The position numbers and the translations under genes were made by a program. Source: Streptomyces vietnamensis (GTDB lineage: Bacteria; Actinomycetota; Actinomycetes; Streptomycetales; Streptomycetaceae). From it: a stretch of 64,000 bases of DNA. The notes beneath the pieces were generated by a model that was not told the origin of the DNA, searched no databases, and worked only from the letters and a program-made list of their open reading frames with translations. Shown here one piece after another: positions 24,460 to 35,000 of the stretch (position 1 is its first letter; the number at the start of each line of letters is the position of its first letter). Location: NCBI RefSeq assembly GCF_000830005.1, contig NZ_CP010407.1:7514001-7578000 (forward strand), in the 5' to 3' direction.

Positions 24460-25395
24460 TCAGGCTGCCTCGAACGCCCGCCGGATCAACGGCGCCGCCT
24501 TCTCCAGGTCCGCCGCCGAAGCGAGACGCACCTCCAGGTCCCCCGTCCCGAGGTGCCCGACACCGCGCATGTCCCGGGTGAAGCCCTCCTCCAGCACGAC
24601 CGAGTCCGGGTCGAGTCTGAGATAGACCAGGATCGCCTCGTGCTTCGGACGGAAGATCACCGATGCCACGTTCACCAGGCGCCGGTAGACGATGTAGTGC
24701 CGCAGCGCCGCCACCTCCACCTCGCCCCACGCCGTGAGCGCCTCGTCCAGCTCCGCGTACAGGTCCCGCAGGGACTCCGGTACGAGGCTGGCACCCGCCG
24801 GCGAAGGCGTCGCCGGGGCCGCCGGCGCGCTGTCGGCCACCGCGTCCCGCTCCCGGCTCCGCCGAGACGAAGCGGCGCTGGGTGAGCCGGGCGAGGAGTC
24901 GACGAGCAGCAGGCTCAGCAGGCCGCCCTCGAAGACCCGGTAGCGCACCAGGTCGATCCGCTCGGGCAGCCACTGCACGGCCACCCGGTCGTGGTGGGAG
25001 AAGCCAGCCGCGATGCAGACCATCCGCGGACGGCGCCAGTCGATCGACTCGGCTGCCTCCGCGCCCAGCACCTTCCGGACGAGCGCCTCGAACTCGTGCT
25101 GCGCCGAACGCAGCCAGGACAGGTACGAGACGGCCTGCGACAGCACCCCGCTGTCGGAGCCCTTCTTGAACTCGATCACCACCGGGCTGCCGTTCTCATC
25201 CAGCCCCAGGGTGTCGATCCGCCCCCGGTGCCACGGACCAGTCGCATACTCCGACGCCACGAACCGGATGCCGAGCATCTGCTCCAGCCCGGCCTCGACC
25301 CGCCGCTGCAGCTCCACCTCCAGCGCCACCGTCGAACCGGACAGCTCGACATCCCGCCCGTCCGCGTCCCGCCGGAACAACATCAGCTCGGCCAC
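24460..25395 (-). CDS. NucS-like nuclease fused to DUF5655
   Basis: A 311-residue protein. The N-terminal half has a PD-(D/E)xK core: GRIDTLGLDENGSPVVIEFKKG (Asp, then Glu-x-Lys), followed by SQAVSYLSWL, as in NucS/DUF91 nucleases. A Ser/Ala/Pro linker (about 190-215) leads to a DUF5655 domain (SLRDLYAELDEALTAWGEVEVAALRHYIVYRRLVNVASVIF). The GTG at 25395 is chosen because GGGAGGGG lies about 6 nt upstream. Related proteins occur near restriction systems; the substrate is unknown. It could cut unmodified or mismatched DNA. Confidence 0.75.
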   Translation of the reverse strand: MAELMLFRRDADGRDVELSGSTVALEVELQRRVEAGLEQMLGIRFVASEYATGPWHRGRIDTLGLDENGSPVVIEFKKGSDSGVLSQAVSYLSWLRSAQHEFEALVRKVLGAEAAESIDWRRPRMVCIAAGFSHHDRVAVQWLPERIDLVRYRVFEGGLLSLLLVDSSPGSPSAASSRRSRERDAVADSAPAAPATPSPAGASLVPESLRDLYAELDEALTAWGEVEVAALRHYIVYRRLVNVASVIFRPKHEAILVYLRLDPDSVVLEEGFTRDMRGVGHLGTGDLEVRLASAADLEKAAPLIRRAFEAA

Positions 25396-25585
25396 CAGCG
25401 CCCCCTCCCGTGATCTATGCAAAGACCAATCAGCGGGAGGCTCTGGGTATTCCGCCGCTGGGTATCGGTAGAGCGGCGTAGGCGGGGTACTGGCTGAAGG
25501 CCCGGTGGTTAGCGGTGCCGGGAGTCTGCCGAGTGGCCCATGAGATGATCAAGCGGGGCCTGCTTGGTGATGTAGGGGGTTGACC

Positions 25586-26644
25586 ATGGTTAAGGGCGCC
25601 GCGCTGCGGGGGTATTTGCTGGAGGAGGCGCTGGCATGGCTTCTGCGCTCCTCCGGTTACCGCCTGCTGGTGCACGAGAGTCAGGATCCCGAGGAGTTGG
25701 TGACTGACGGGAACACGCTTCGGGTGCGGGGCCGGGGTGCGCTGCATCAGGTGGACGCGCTGGGGGAGTTCGCGTTCACGCCGGCGTTCTCGATGCCGGT
25801 GCGGCTGTTCCTGGAGGCGAAGTTCTACCAGGAGCGCTGTGGGCTGGAGATCGTGCGTAATGCTCACGGTGTGCTGCACGATGTGAACGAGAACTTCATG
25901 GTGCATGCCGGCAGAAGGCCGCGGCAGCGGTATCAGTACGCGTACGCGCTGTTCTCGACGAGTGGGTTCACGGCGGATGCCCAGAAGTACGCCTTGGCGC
26001 ACCAGCTCTCGCTGGTGGATTTGTCGGGTGCCTCGTTCGCGTGGCTGCTCGGGGCGATCGGAACCACTGCGTGGACGCTGGAGCAGGCACAGTTCCACCT
26101 TGGGGCGTCCGGGACATTCCCGGTGACGTGGGTGCGTACGGAGCTGCGTAAGGAGCTGGGGACCTGGACTGCGTCTGCGGGGCTGCTGCCGACGGCGACG
26201 CCGGCAGCTAGCAGGTTCAGGGATGAAGCTGGGGCGGCGATCGCCGGCTTCGCGGCCGCGCTCCAGCAGAACAGCGGTGTCGAGTTGCTGCTGGGCTTCC
26301 CGTCGGCACCGTTCATCCTGCCGCTGGCCGCCAGCGATCATCTGGCGTTCACGACGTACGCGGATGCCCAGCCGGACCATGCGGTGCGTATTCGTCGACG
26401 CGGCAGTGGCGGTTCGGCGGAGTGGACGCTGTCGCCGCTGGGTGAGGAAGGTGCTTACGAGCTTGCCTTCAAACTGCCGAATCATGTGGAGGACTGGATC
26501 AGTGACATCGATGGGAAGGAGCGGCGGCGCACCCTGGAGGTGAAGGAGCAGTTCCTCTCCGCGATCACGATCTACCGGATGAACGGCGGTGGCGTGCGGG
26601 CCTATCAGCTGCGGTACGAGGCGAGTTCCCTCTCGCAGTTCTGA
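25586..26644 (+). CDS. Mrr-like restriction endonuclease
   Basis: A 352-residue protein with an N-terminal PD-(D/E)xK nuclease fold: GYLLEEALAWLLRSSGYRLL (first helix), HQVDALGEF (catalytic Asp) and RLFLEAKFY (Glu-x-Lys), followed by GLEIVRNAHGVLHDVNENF. The C-terminal half is unrecognised and could be target-sensing. ATG 25586 follows GGGGG by 6 nt; a TTG two codons before is less likely. It diverges from the NucS-like gene (about 190 nt shared promoter region) and converges with the UvrD operon. It may work with the 23,617 methyltransferase or as a modification-dependent enzyme. Confidence 0.78.
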   Translation: MVKGAALRGYLLEEALAWLLRSSGYRLLVHESQDPEELVTDGNTLRVRGRGALHQVDALGEFAFTPAFSMPVRLFLEAKFYQERCGLEIVRNAHGVLHDVNENFMVHAGRRPRQRYQYAYALFSTSGFTADAQKYALAHQLSLVDLSGASFAWLLGAIGTTAWTLEQAQFHLGASGTFPVTWVRTELRKELGTWTASAGLLPTATPAASRFRDEAGAAIAGFAAALQQNSGVELLLGFPSAPFILPLAASDHLAFTTYADAQPDHAVRIRRRGSGGSAEWTLSPLGEEGAYELAFKLPNHVEDWISDIDGKERRRTLEVKEQFLSAITIYRMNGGGVRAYQLRYEASSLSQF

Positions 26645-26661
26645 TCCCACCGAGCAGAAGA

Positions 26662-26696
26662 ATGTCGGCCTCCCCGAGGACAAGGGAGGCCGACAT
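26662..26696. terminator. Bidirectional hairpin terminator
   Basis: A 13-bp perfect stem (ATGTCGGCCTCCC / GGGAGGCCGACAT) around a 9-nt loop, placed between the convergent stops of the Mrr-like gene (26,644) and the helicase operon (26,702). Confidence 0.88.
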
Positions 26697-26701
26697 CTGT
26701 G

Positions 26702-29026
26702 TCAGACCGGCAGGTAGGGGCTGGGCTTGCCGTGCCAGCTGATGTTCAGTGCGTCCCGGGCCCGCGTAGTCGCCACGAACAGCAGGGAACGGGCCTTGCG
26801 CTGCTCGCGTTCGTAGCGGGGCGGGTCCTCGGTGCGGTAGCGGTCGATGACGTGGGTGCGGGGGACGATGCCGTCACTGGCGCCCACGATGGCGAGGCGC
26901 TGGTACTCAAGGCCCTTGAAGCGGTGCATGGTGCCGACGTGGACCTCGCCGTCACCCTTGGGACCTTCCTTGGTGAGTTCGGCGCAGGTGATGCCAGCCT
27001 TGGTGACGAGGTAGTACATGGTCTGGCTGACCATGTCACGGTCGGCGACGCAGACGGCGATGTGGCCGCTCGGGTCTCTGGGCGAGCCGTTCTCGTCGGT
27101 GGAGAGCTCCTTGCGCCACGTGGTCAGGGTGGCGGCGAGGCCGGCGAGCTCGTCGTCCCAGGTGTCGTACGGGGTGAAGGCCGGGGCAGGGCCGTGGAGG
27201 ACGGAACGGTATCCGGCGAGGTTGTCGGTGCCGTCGTCCAGGTCGTCGTAGCTCACCTTCTGCCCGGGCTTCACGGGGTCGACCACACGGAGGGCCTCGG
27301 TGAGGATCTCCTTCGTGGTGCGGTAGCTGAGGGTCAGGCGGGAGGAGCGGCCGCGGATGTTGATGCCAAGGGCGCCGAGGGCCACCTGGTGGTCGTAGAT
27401 GCGCTGGTGGGTGTCGCCGGCGATGAACATGTCGTTGGGCTGGTCGGGGTCGGCCATGGCACGGAGCATCTTCCAGTGTGCGGGGCTGAGGTCCTGGGCC
27501 TCGTCGACGACGATGTGCCGGTAGCGGTGGTTGAGGTAGCGCATGCCGGAACTGTTGTCGCGGTGGATGAGGTCCTTGCCGCCGACCTCCTCCTTGTACT
27601 CGCGCCGCGCCCTGATCTTCGCGGCCCGCTCCATCTCGAAGCGGGCAGCGCGTTCCGATGCCTGGCCCCAGGTTTCCACGCCGAGCTTGTCGAGGCGGGC
27701 GGTGAACTGCTCAATGAGCTTCCAGATGTGGTTGCGCTCGGGCCGGGTCAGCGAGCGGCCCCGCCCGGCACGGCGGGCCTGGAAGTAGGCGGAGCGGGTG
27801 GGGACGGACTGGCCGAGGATGACCTGCTCCCACTCCTCCAGGAGGAATTCGGGCTCCCAGCGGCGGTCGTCGAGTTCGGCGAGGAGCTGGCGCATCTCGT
27901 TCAGCGCCACGTGGTCGTAGACACGCTGTCGGCCTCGGCCGGGTGCGGTGTTCTCGCCCAGGACGCGCGCGGCGAGCTGGTCGATGTGAGCGATCTCGAC
28001 CCGGGCGAGGAGTTCGGGCTCGATGAGCGAAGCCAGACGCAGGCGCAGGTCCGTGGTCAGGTTCTTGGTGAACGTGGTCAGCAAGATCGCCTTGTTGCTG
28101 CCGGGAGGCAGCTGCTCGGCCAGGTGCTTGACCCGGTGCAGGGCGACGATCGTCTTTCCGGTGCCGGGCCCGCCGGAGACGCGAGCAGGGCCCTTGTAGT
28201 GGCGGTGGACGATGCGCTCCTGCGTGGGGTGGAGGAACACCTTCCAGGCCCGGAAGTCTCCCTCGTCGATGGCCGCCTGCACGGCATCGTCGACGGCGGT
28301 GACCTTGGTACGGCTCAGGGCCGCGGCGAAGTCTCCGAGATCGGGCTCGTGGCCGAGCTCGACGGGCTGGGTGATTTCCTTGCGGACCTCGTCGATGGAC
28401 ATACCGGCGGCGAGGCCGTAAAGGACGTCCTTCGACAGCAGCGGGGCGCCCTCGACGAGCTGGTCCAGCTCGGCGCTGTCGGTGACAGCGAGGGCCAGCT
28501 CGATCAGCTGGTCCGCGACACCCAGCTCACGCAGCTGATCGGCGCCGTACGCGGCGAGCAAGGGAGAAGCCTCGGTCTCCGCCGTGGGCAGAGGCTGCGG
28601 CGTCGGCTCGGGCTCGGCCGGCACCGTGGTCCGGTCCGGTTCGGACGGGGTCAGGGTGATGCCGACGCGGCGCAGGGCGCTGTCGCCGACGACCGCGAGG
28701 TCGACGAACTCGATCTCGCCGGTGACGCGGTTGACCGCGACCTGGAGCTCTTCGTAAACATCCTTGCGGTGGCGGACGGCGATGACCAGCCAGCTCTCGG
28801 TGCCGTCCGTGTCGACCCCGGTCGGGGTGAGCAGGGCGCGGTAGGAGTCGTTGACCCGCGCGGACCAGATGCGCGAGTCGCCCTTGAGCTTCTTCAGCTT
28901 CAGGCCCGGCTGGTTCGGGTTGTTCCGGAAGACGTGGCAGAAGTCGTAGAACTGGGCCTTGACCGAGCGGTCGAGCTTGTACAGCTCCTGTTCGGCCTTG
29001 CGGTACAGGCTGAGCCGGGCGGTCAT
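26702..29026 (-). CDS. UvrD-family SF1 helicase with N-terminal RelE/ParE-like domain
   Basis: A 774-residue protein. Residues 1-95 look like a RelE/ParE fold (SLYRKAEQELYKLDRSVKAQFYDF, LKLKKLKGDSRIWSARVNDSYRALL, WLVIAVRHRKDVY). After a linker comes an SF1A helicase: Walker A SGGPGTGKTIVALHR near 280-293, VVDEAQDLSPAHW near 505-517, LSYRTTKEI, VGTMHRFKGLEYQRLAIVG near 700 and LLFVATTRARDAL at the end. The start overlaps the upstream stop as ATGA. It is the last gene of the four-gene run. Fusion of an RNase-like or ribosome-binding fold to a DNA helicase suggests a coupled effector; which surface is active is unknown. It ends at a strong terminator. Confidence 0.85.
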   Translation of the reverse strand: MTARLSLYRKAEQELYKLDRSVKAQFYDFCHVFRNNPNQPGLKLKKLKGDSRIWSARVNDSYRALLTPTGVDTDGTESWLVIAVRHRKDVYEELQVAVNRVTGEIEFVDLAVVGDSALRRVGITLTPSEPDRTTVPAEPEPTPQPLPTAETEASPLLAAYGADQLRELGVADQLIELALAVTDSAELDQLVEGAPLLSKDVLYGLAAGMSIDEVRKEITQPVELGHEPDLGDFAAALSRTKVTAVDDAVQAAIDEGDFRAWKVFLHPTQERIVHRHYKGPARVSGGPGTGKTIVALHRVKHLAEQLPPGSNKAILLTTFTKNLTTDLRLRLASLIEPELLARVEIAHIDQLAARVLGENTAPGRGRQRVYDHVALNEMRQLLAELDDRRWEPEFLLEEWEQVILGQSVPTRSAYFQARRAGRGRSLTRPERNHIWKLIEQFTARLDKLGVETWGQASERAARFEMERAAKIRARREYKEEVGGKDLIHRDNSSGMRYLNHRYRHIVVDEAQDLSPAHWKMLRAMADPDQPNDMFIAGDTHQRIYDHQVALGALGINIRGRSSRLTLSYRTTKEILTEALRVVDPVKPGQKVSYDDLDDGTDNLAGYRSVLHGPAPAFTPYDTWDDELAGLAATLTTWRKELSTDENGSPRDPSGHIAVCVADRDMVSQTMYYLVTKAGITCAELTKEGPKGDGEVHVGTMHRFKGLEYQRLAIVGASDGIVPRTHVIDRYRTEDPPRYEREQRKARSLLFVATTRARDALNISWHGKPSPYLPV

Positions 29027-32000
29027 CGGATGGTGCCTTCCGTGTCGGGGAGCTGGTCGAGCAGGGTGTCGAGGTGGTCGATCCATGCAGCGGCGGTCCG
29101 GACCGTCCAGCCGTCCTCGGCGTAGGCGGCGTCGCGCCGCTGGGACTCGACGTCCTCGTCGCCTTGGTGGATGGCGACGACTGCGATCTTGAGGTTGGGA
29201 GTCTGCCAGGCGAAGTCCGCCTGCCAGCGGCTGTTGCCGAGTTCGAATCCGAAGACCGGAGCCTGCTTGCCGTGCTCAGCGAGTGTCTCGGCGAGGCGAA
29301 GGAGGTCTGGTGCCTCGTCGGGGTCTTCGCGCAGGATCTCCAGGATGTCCTCGTCCCAGACCGCGTCCCGGATGATCTGACGAAGGGCGGCTTCGGCCGG
29401 CGAGTCGACGCTCGGCTCGGAGACCACAGGCCGTACAGCAGGCGCGGGCGTGGGTACGGGTGCGAGGGCGGCGGAGAGTGAGTCGAGTTCGCCCAGACCA
29501 CCACAGACGGCGAGGACCTCGACCTCGAAGTCTGCGGCGCGACTGGCCGCGAGCTGTACACCGTCCCCACCGGCGAGGGACAGGAACTGGGTGATGTTCG
29601 TCCAGTACAGCCAGGACCGCCACCGCAGTTTGTGCTCGTCCGTGTCGAGGACGGCGTCGCTGTCGTCGAGGACCGTCAGGGCGGTCCACCGCAGGTTGTC
29701 GGGGTCTGCGACGTCCAGCGCGAACACGATCGGAAGGCCGTGCTCGTCCTGGGTGCGGAACACGTGGACCGGACCGATGCCGCCAGTGTCGGATACGACC
29801 GGCTTGTCATCCCGTCGGCCGGCTCCGAAGGCGCCGAGCTGCTCGCGCAGCGCGGCGACGAGCTCACTGCGCTTGCCAGTGGCGGCCACGGGGGCCGTGG
29901 CGGGAACGGCGGTGAGCCCAGTGACCAGGGCGCGGGCCCGCCGGGTCCAGCGGGTCGCATCAGGGTCCCGCAGATAGGCGATGAGCGTGTCGATCGGGTT
30001 GGCGAAGATCGCTTCGCCGAAGTGGGCACGGTTGCCGCCGTACTGCTCGTACGCGGCCTTGGCCTGCTCCTGGGCGGTGCCCCGGTACGGCGGCCAGACG
30101 GGCTTGGTGCGCCCCGGACGCTGTTCGAACAGGTCGATGTCGGCCCAGGTGATCTGGAAGACGATCTTTCCGTCGGCACGGAGCAGGGTGCGCTGGGACG
30201 CGTTCTTGGCGATGAGGTTGTGCTCCCGGCTTGCGTGGAAGCGGAAACCCTCCAGATAGACGTGCACGCTCTGCACCGGACCGCCGACGCGGGTGAAGGT
30301 GAAGTCCGTCCGGGTGCCTTCGAGCTGCCGCTGGGCGGTCAGCCTCCAGTGCATCACGTCCGAGCCGTCGGTGAACCGCAGATGCCCGCTGGCGTGGCCG
30401 TCCTCGTCCAGGGCCGCGTCGTCGGTGACCTTCACCCAGTCCCGCAGGGCGGTCAGAAAGCGTGCCTCCAGGTCGGATTCGACCTGGGCGTCCAGCCCGA
30501 CCAGCCCGGTGTGCTCCACATCGCTGATGTCCCAGCCGTCCTCGCCGTCTCCCTTGAACAGCAGCGACTCCAGCATGCTGAGCGCCGCCTGCCGGGACAC
30601 GAGGTCCTGGAACTGCTCGGGGGTGTAGCGGTGCAGGCAGCGGTGGCAGGCGCGCCGCTGCTCTTCCGCGCACGGACATGCCTTGAGTTGTTCGTACGCG
30701 CGAGCAAGGGTGTTCCGGAAGGCATGGCGATCGGTGAGCCGGTCCAGGTAGCCGGTACCGCCCGGGAGGGAGTCGAAGAGCACCAGGAACCAGCGGCGCT
30801 CGCCGCTGGCGACGTCCGGCATGGAGGCCACCGTGGTGTCCAGGTGCTGCGGGTCACCGCCGAAGTGCAGGTCGACACCGAGCCGCAGGGCGGCCCGGAA
30901 GGAGTGCACCCGTGCGTCCACGTCGGCTGTCGCGGCCGGGATGAGGATCCGCAGGGCCTCGGTCTGCAGCTGGTGGGCGAGCAGCACCTGCTCCTGCGTG
31001 ACGCCGTCCTTCTTGCCGCGGCGCAGCGGGCACCACGGGCGGTGGTGCTTGAGCTGCGGGGCACGGGCCGCTGCCGATTCCAGGGCATCGGCGTCGTGAT
31101 CGAAGACGGGACGGCCGTCCGCGCTCGCGGCCCCGCAGGCGGTGCACACGTGGAACGGGTTCAGCCGGACCAGATGGCCGGCGAAGTCGTCACGGGCGGG
31201 AGCGTCGTAGCGGACCGGGCCCACGTTGATCCGGCGGATCATCGCCGTCCGGCAGTAGTCCACGCCGAACGTCTCCCGGTCGTGCCGCCAGGACAGGCCC
31301 TGCTCGATCCTCTCGACGGGGATGTCCACCGCGTCCACGACGGTGTACGAGCGGCGGTCGCGGTCGTCCTTGTCGTCGCGGATCCGGGCGTCCTCACGTT
31401 TGTCCCGCGACGTCACGGTGGCCGGCTCGACGACCTGGAACAGGCAGGAGCCGTCGTCGGCGATCTGGCTCGTCCTGCACCGGGGGCACGGCGAGCGATC
31501 GTCGGTGGCGTTCTCGGTGCGCACGTAGCCGCACCCCGGGCACACTCGCCATGTCCGCCACTCCTGGCGCCCGCCCGTCGCGAGCTCCAAGCCCGTGATC
31601 TCGTGCCGGTAGCCGTTGACGTAGAAGGTGTTGCCCGGCGCCAGTTCCTGGATCGCGAGGCGGCGGGGACGCTCGTAGGAGAGGGTCTCGGACGTGAACA
31701 CCACCTTGTCCGTCTTCGGGTCGATGCCGTCCTCGCCGTACAGGGTCGCCGACAGCGTCGTCGTCGAGTCGATGAGGGCGTAGTTCGGAAGCAGACCCAG
31801 GTCACACAGGGCGCTCTGCGCCGTGATGTCGCCCAGGTGGAGCAGCTGCCTGCCCACCCCGCGCCGCTCGGCGTCGAGTTCTGCTTTCTGGCGCGCCTGG
31901 TCGGGGTCGCTGTCGTGCAGCTCGCCGTGGGCCTCGTCGATCTCGCGCAGCCGCGCCCGCAGGGCGTCCTCGGCACGTCGCCACTCGCGTTCCGCCTTCT

Positions 32001-35000
32001 CCACGGTGCTGCGCAGGCCGTGCGTCGCGAAGGCCTCCAGATCGGCCTTGGCCTGCTCGCTGACGCCCGTCGGGAACAGCCGCAGGAACCCCTTGACCAG
32101 CTCCTCGCCCTGATCGAGGGCCAGCTCCACCAAGTCGGTCAGATAGCCGGACGGGCCGAACAGGCGAGGCGCCTTGTGCGGCAGTGCGCGCAGCACGACG
32201 CCGTCCGTGCGGACGAGACGGCCGGCCGCTGCAAGGTCGAGCAGATGTGCCAGGTACTGGCGCCGCAGGATCTCGACGGCCGACAGGTAACACCCGGGCG
32301 GCACGATCGTGCCCGCGATCAGGTCCTTCGGCCGCTCGAGGAAGTACAGGTCACGGCGCCGACGGTCGGGGATGGTCAGCAGGAAGGCATTTCCGGTACG
32401 GCGGCCGGCCCGGCCGACCTGCTGCGCGTAGGAGGCGGGGCGGCGCGGCAGCGCGGCCAGCACGACGGCGGACAGGTCGCCGATGTCGATACCCATCTCC
32501 AGCGTGGGCGTGCAGGACAGCACGTTGGGGTCCTTGAACCCGCTGCCGTGCTTGAACGCCTCCTCGACCTTCTCGCGCTGGTGACGCGTCAGCATGCCCG
32601 TGTGCTCGGCGGTGACCACCTGATAGGTGCCCGCGCCGAGGTAGAGCCGACGGTAGTAGTCATCCCTGTAGTCGCGGTCGCGGTGGTGTATCCCCAGACC
32701 CTCGGGCCGGTCGCCAGCCACCAGGCGACCTCGGCGGCACCGGTAGGACGGGCAGGGCTGGCCGTGCCACTGGTCCAGCAAGGACGGGTGGACCGTCTGC
32801 TCCCAGAAGCACACCGGGCACCTCACGTACGAGACCCGTACCTGCTCGTCGTCCAGCAGCCGGGCCTCGATGTTGCCGGGCTTGAGCCCGTACACCCGCA
32901 CCGAGGTGTCGTTCGGGGTGCGCACCGACAGCAGCCCCATCGAGGCGAGTTCGGGCAGCAGTCGGCTCCACAGCTCGGGTGCCAGTTCGCGCGGCAGCTC
33001 CAGGCACCGCCCGGCCCACCGTTCGTACCAGGACAGCCGACCGGTCGCGAAGTCGAACTCGCTGCCGTTCTTGGGCTGCCCGAGGAGAAACACGGGGGCG
33101 GCGATGCCCTTCGGGAAGGCCCGCATGCCCGGAGCCCGCTTGCCCCAGATGTAGTACCGGCTGGTGCCCGCCTCGTCGATGTACTTGTCCAGCCATCGGT
33201 GTGCGACCGCACCGCGGGTGCGCAGTCGCTCCAGGAAGATGCGTACGAACGCCAGATAGCGGGCGTCGTCCTGTGCCATCAGCGGCAGCCCGTCCTGTAC
33301 GCACTCCTCGTGCAACTGCTTGACCAGCGCGATCACGGCTGCCGGGTCGTCGATGCGGACCTGTGCGGCGGCTGTCCGTGTCAGCTCGAGCGTACGGCCG
33401 TTACGGGACCGGAAGCCGAACTCCATCAGCGCCTCGAACGCCAGCCGCTGACCGATCAGCCGCCACGTCTTCAAGTCTCCACCGCGGCCCTGGCCGGACA
33501 GGAGTCGGTCCACGCCCTTGAAGCCGTGCAGGTCCGGTGGCACCACTGCAGAGAGGGTGTCCCTGTCCGTCGTGGCGGTGACGACGTTCGCGATCAGATC
33601 GTTCAGCGCGGTCGGCTTATCGTGCCGCAGATGATCGGTGAGGAGGGCGCGGAGCGAGAAGGTGTACGAGCGGTTGGCGACGAACCCGGCCCGGTGCGCG
33701 GCATCCTGCACCGAGTCGTTGAACATCAGCGTCTTGTCCTCGCGGAGCTCCCTGTCGAGCTCTCCGCCGGTGAACAGCTGCGTGACGGACGCCGCGGCCA
33801 TCGCGGCGGCGCCCGTACCGAGGTAGCGGATCGCGTTGCGCTCACCGCACGCCGGACACCAGTCCTCCTTGGCCGCGGTGTTCGCGGTCTCCCCGAAGTT
33901 CACCAGTACGAATGCCGAGTCACGGGCCGTCAGCCGGGGCTCCTTGGTCTCCCGGTCGTAGTCGTTCAGCGGATCGGGCAGCCGCAGCCGCTTACGGGTG
34001 CCGTCCAGCACCATCAGCAGCCCGCCGGCACCCTGCGATGCGGCCGAGCCTCCCTTGCCACTGGTCGCCGTGAGCAACGCGGCCCCGGAGCCCTCCCGGG
34101 CCTCCCGGTCCGTCGCAGCGATCAGGTTCCGCACCCGGGCCTTGTCCTGGCCGAGCGACGCCCGCCGGATCTTGTACGTGTCGAACTGGACGTCGTGGTC
34201 ATCGCTCTCCGGTGAGAACACCGCCCAGCCCGACCGCCCGCAGTCACGGCAGTAGATCGCCGGCAGGAACAGGTTCGCGCTCTGCCCCGACGTCGCCGTC
34301 GTCACCGGAGCCATACGGCCGCTGTCGGCCGCGCTCGCGTCGGCCGCGCCCGCCGTGTCCCAGCGGAACTCCGCCTTCGGCCACGGCAGTACGCCGCGCA
34401 GCAGTCGCGATACCGAACGCGCCCACTGGTGCACCTCGACGTGCACGAAGGGCCGGGGCTCAGCGGGGGAAGACTCAGGGGCACGCGCGTACGACAGCAG
34501 CGCGACGAACCGCGCCAGCGCCTCAGCCGCCTTCTCCGGCTGCCGCGCCACGGCCTGGGACCAGCCGGCCGCGCCCGCACGCCACATCACGTCCAGCACC
34601 TCGGCGCTGGTCTTCACCCCGCCGCCGAGCGCCTGCATCACCGCACGAGTGAACAGATGCCGCTTGAGGTTCCCACCGAGCACGAAGGGATCGAGGTCAC
34701 GGACGTCCGTCACCTTCTCGATCAGATCCAGCAGCGCCCCGTCGCCGGTCGCCGGATCGGGCAGCGCCAGCAGCTCGTCGGGCGTCGGCATCGGCTGCAT
34801 GGTCACCTCGCCGAGCGGGATGAACTCCTCGACCGTGAGCCGGTTCTCCCCGACGATGGAGTCCTTCGTGAACTCCGTACCGAAGACGTGGGTCGCCACC
34901 TCCAGCAGTTGCGCCGTGCCATCCTCGTCCGTACCGGAAGCGAGCGTCGCCGACGTTGCCACCGGACAGATCTTCCCAAGCGGGCGGCCTTCCTCTGCCG

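Noticed and set aside
29632..34215. Very long plus-strand open frame (1,527 codons) opposite the giant helicase
   Set aside because: It is antisense to a gene with clear helicase motifs; long antisense frames are expected at this GC content and the translation shows no domain.
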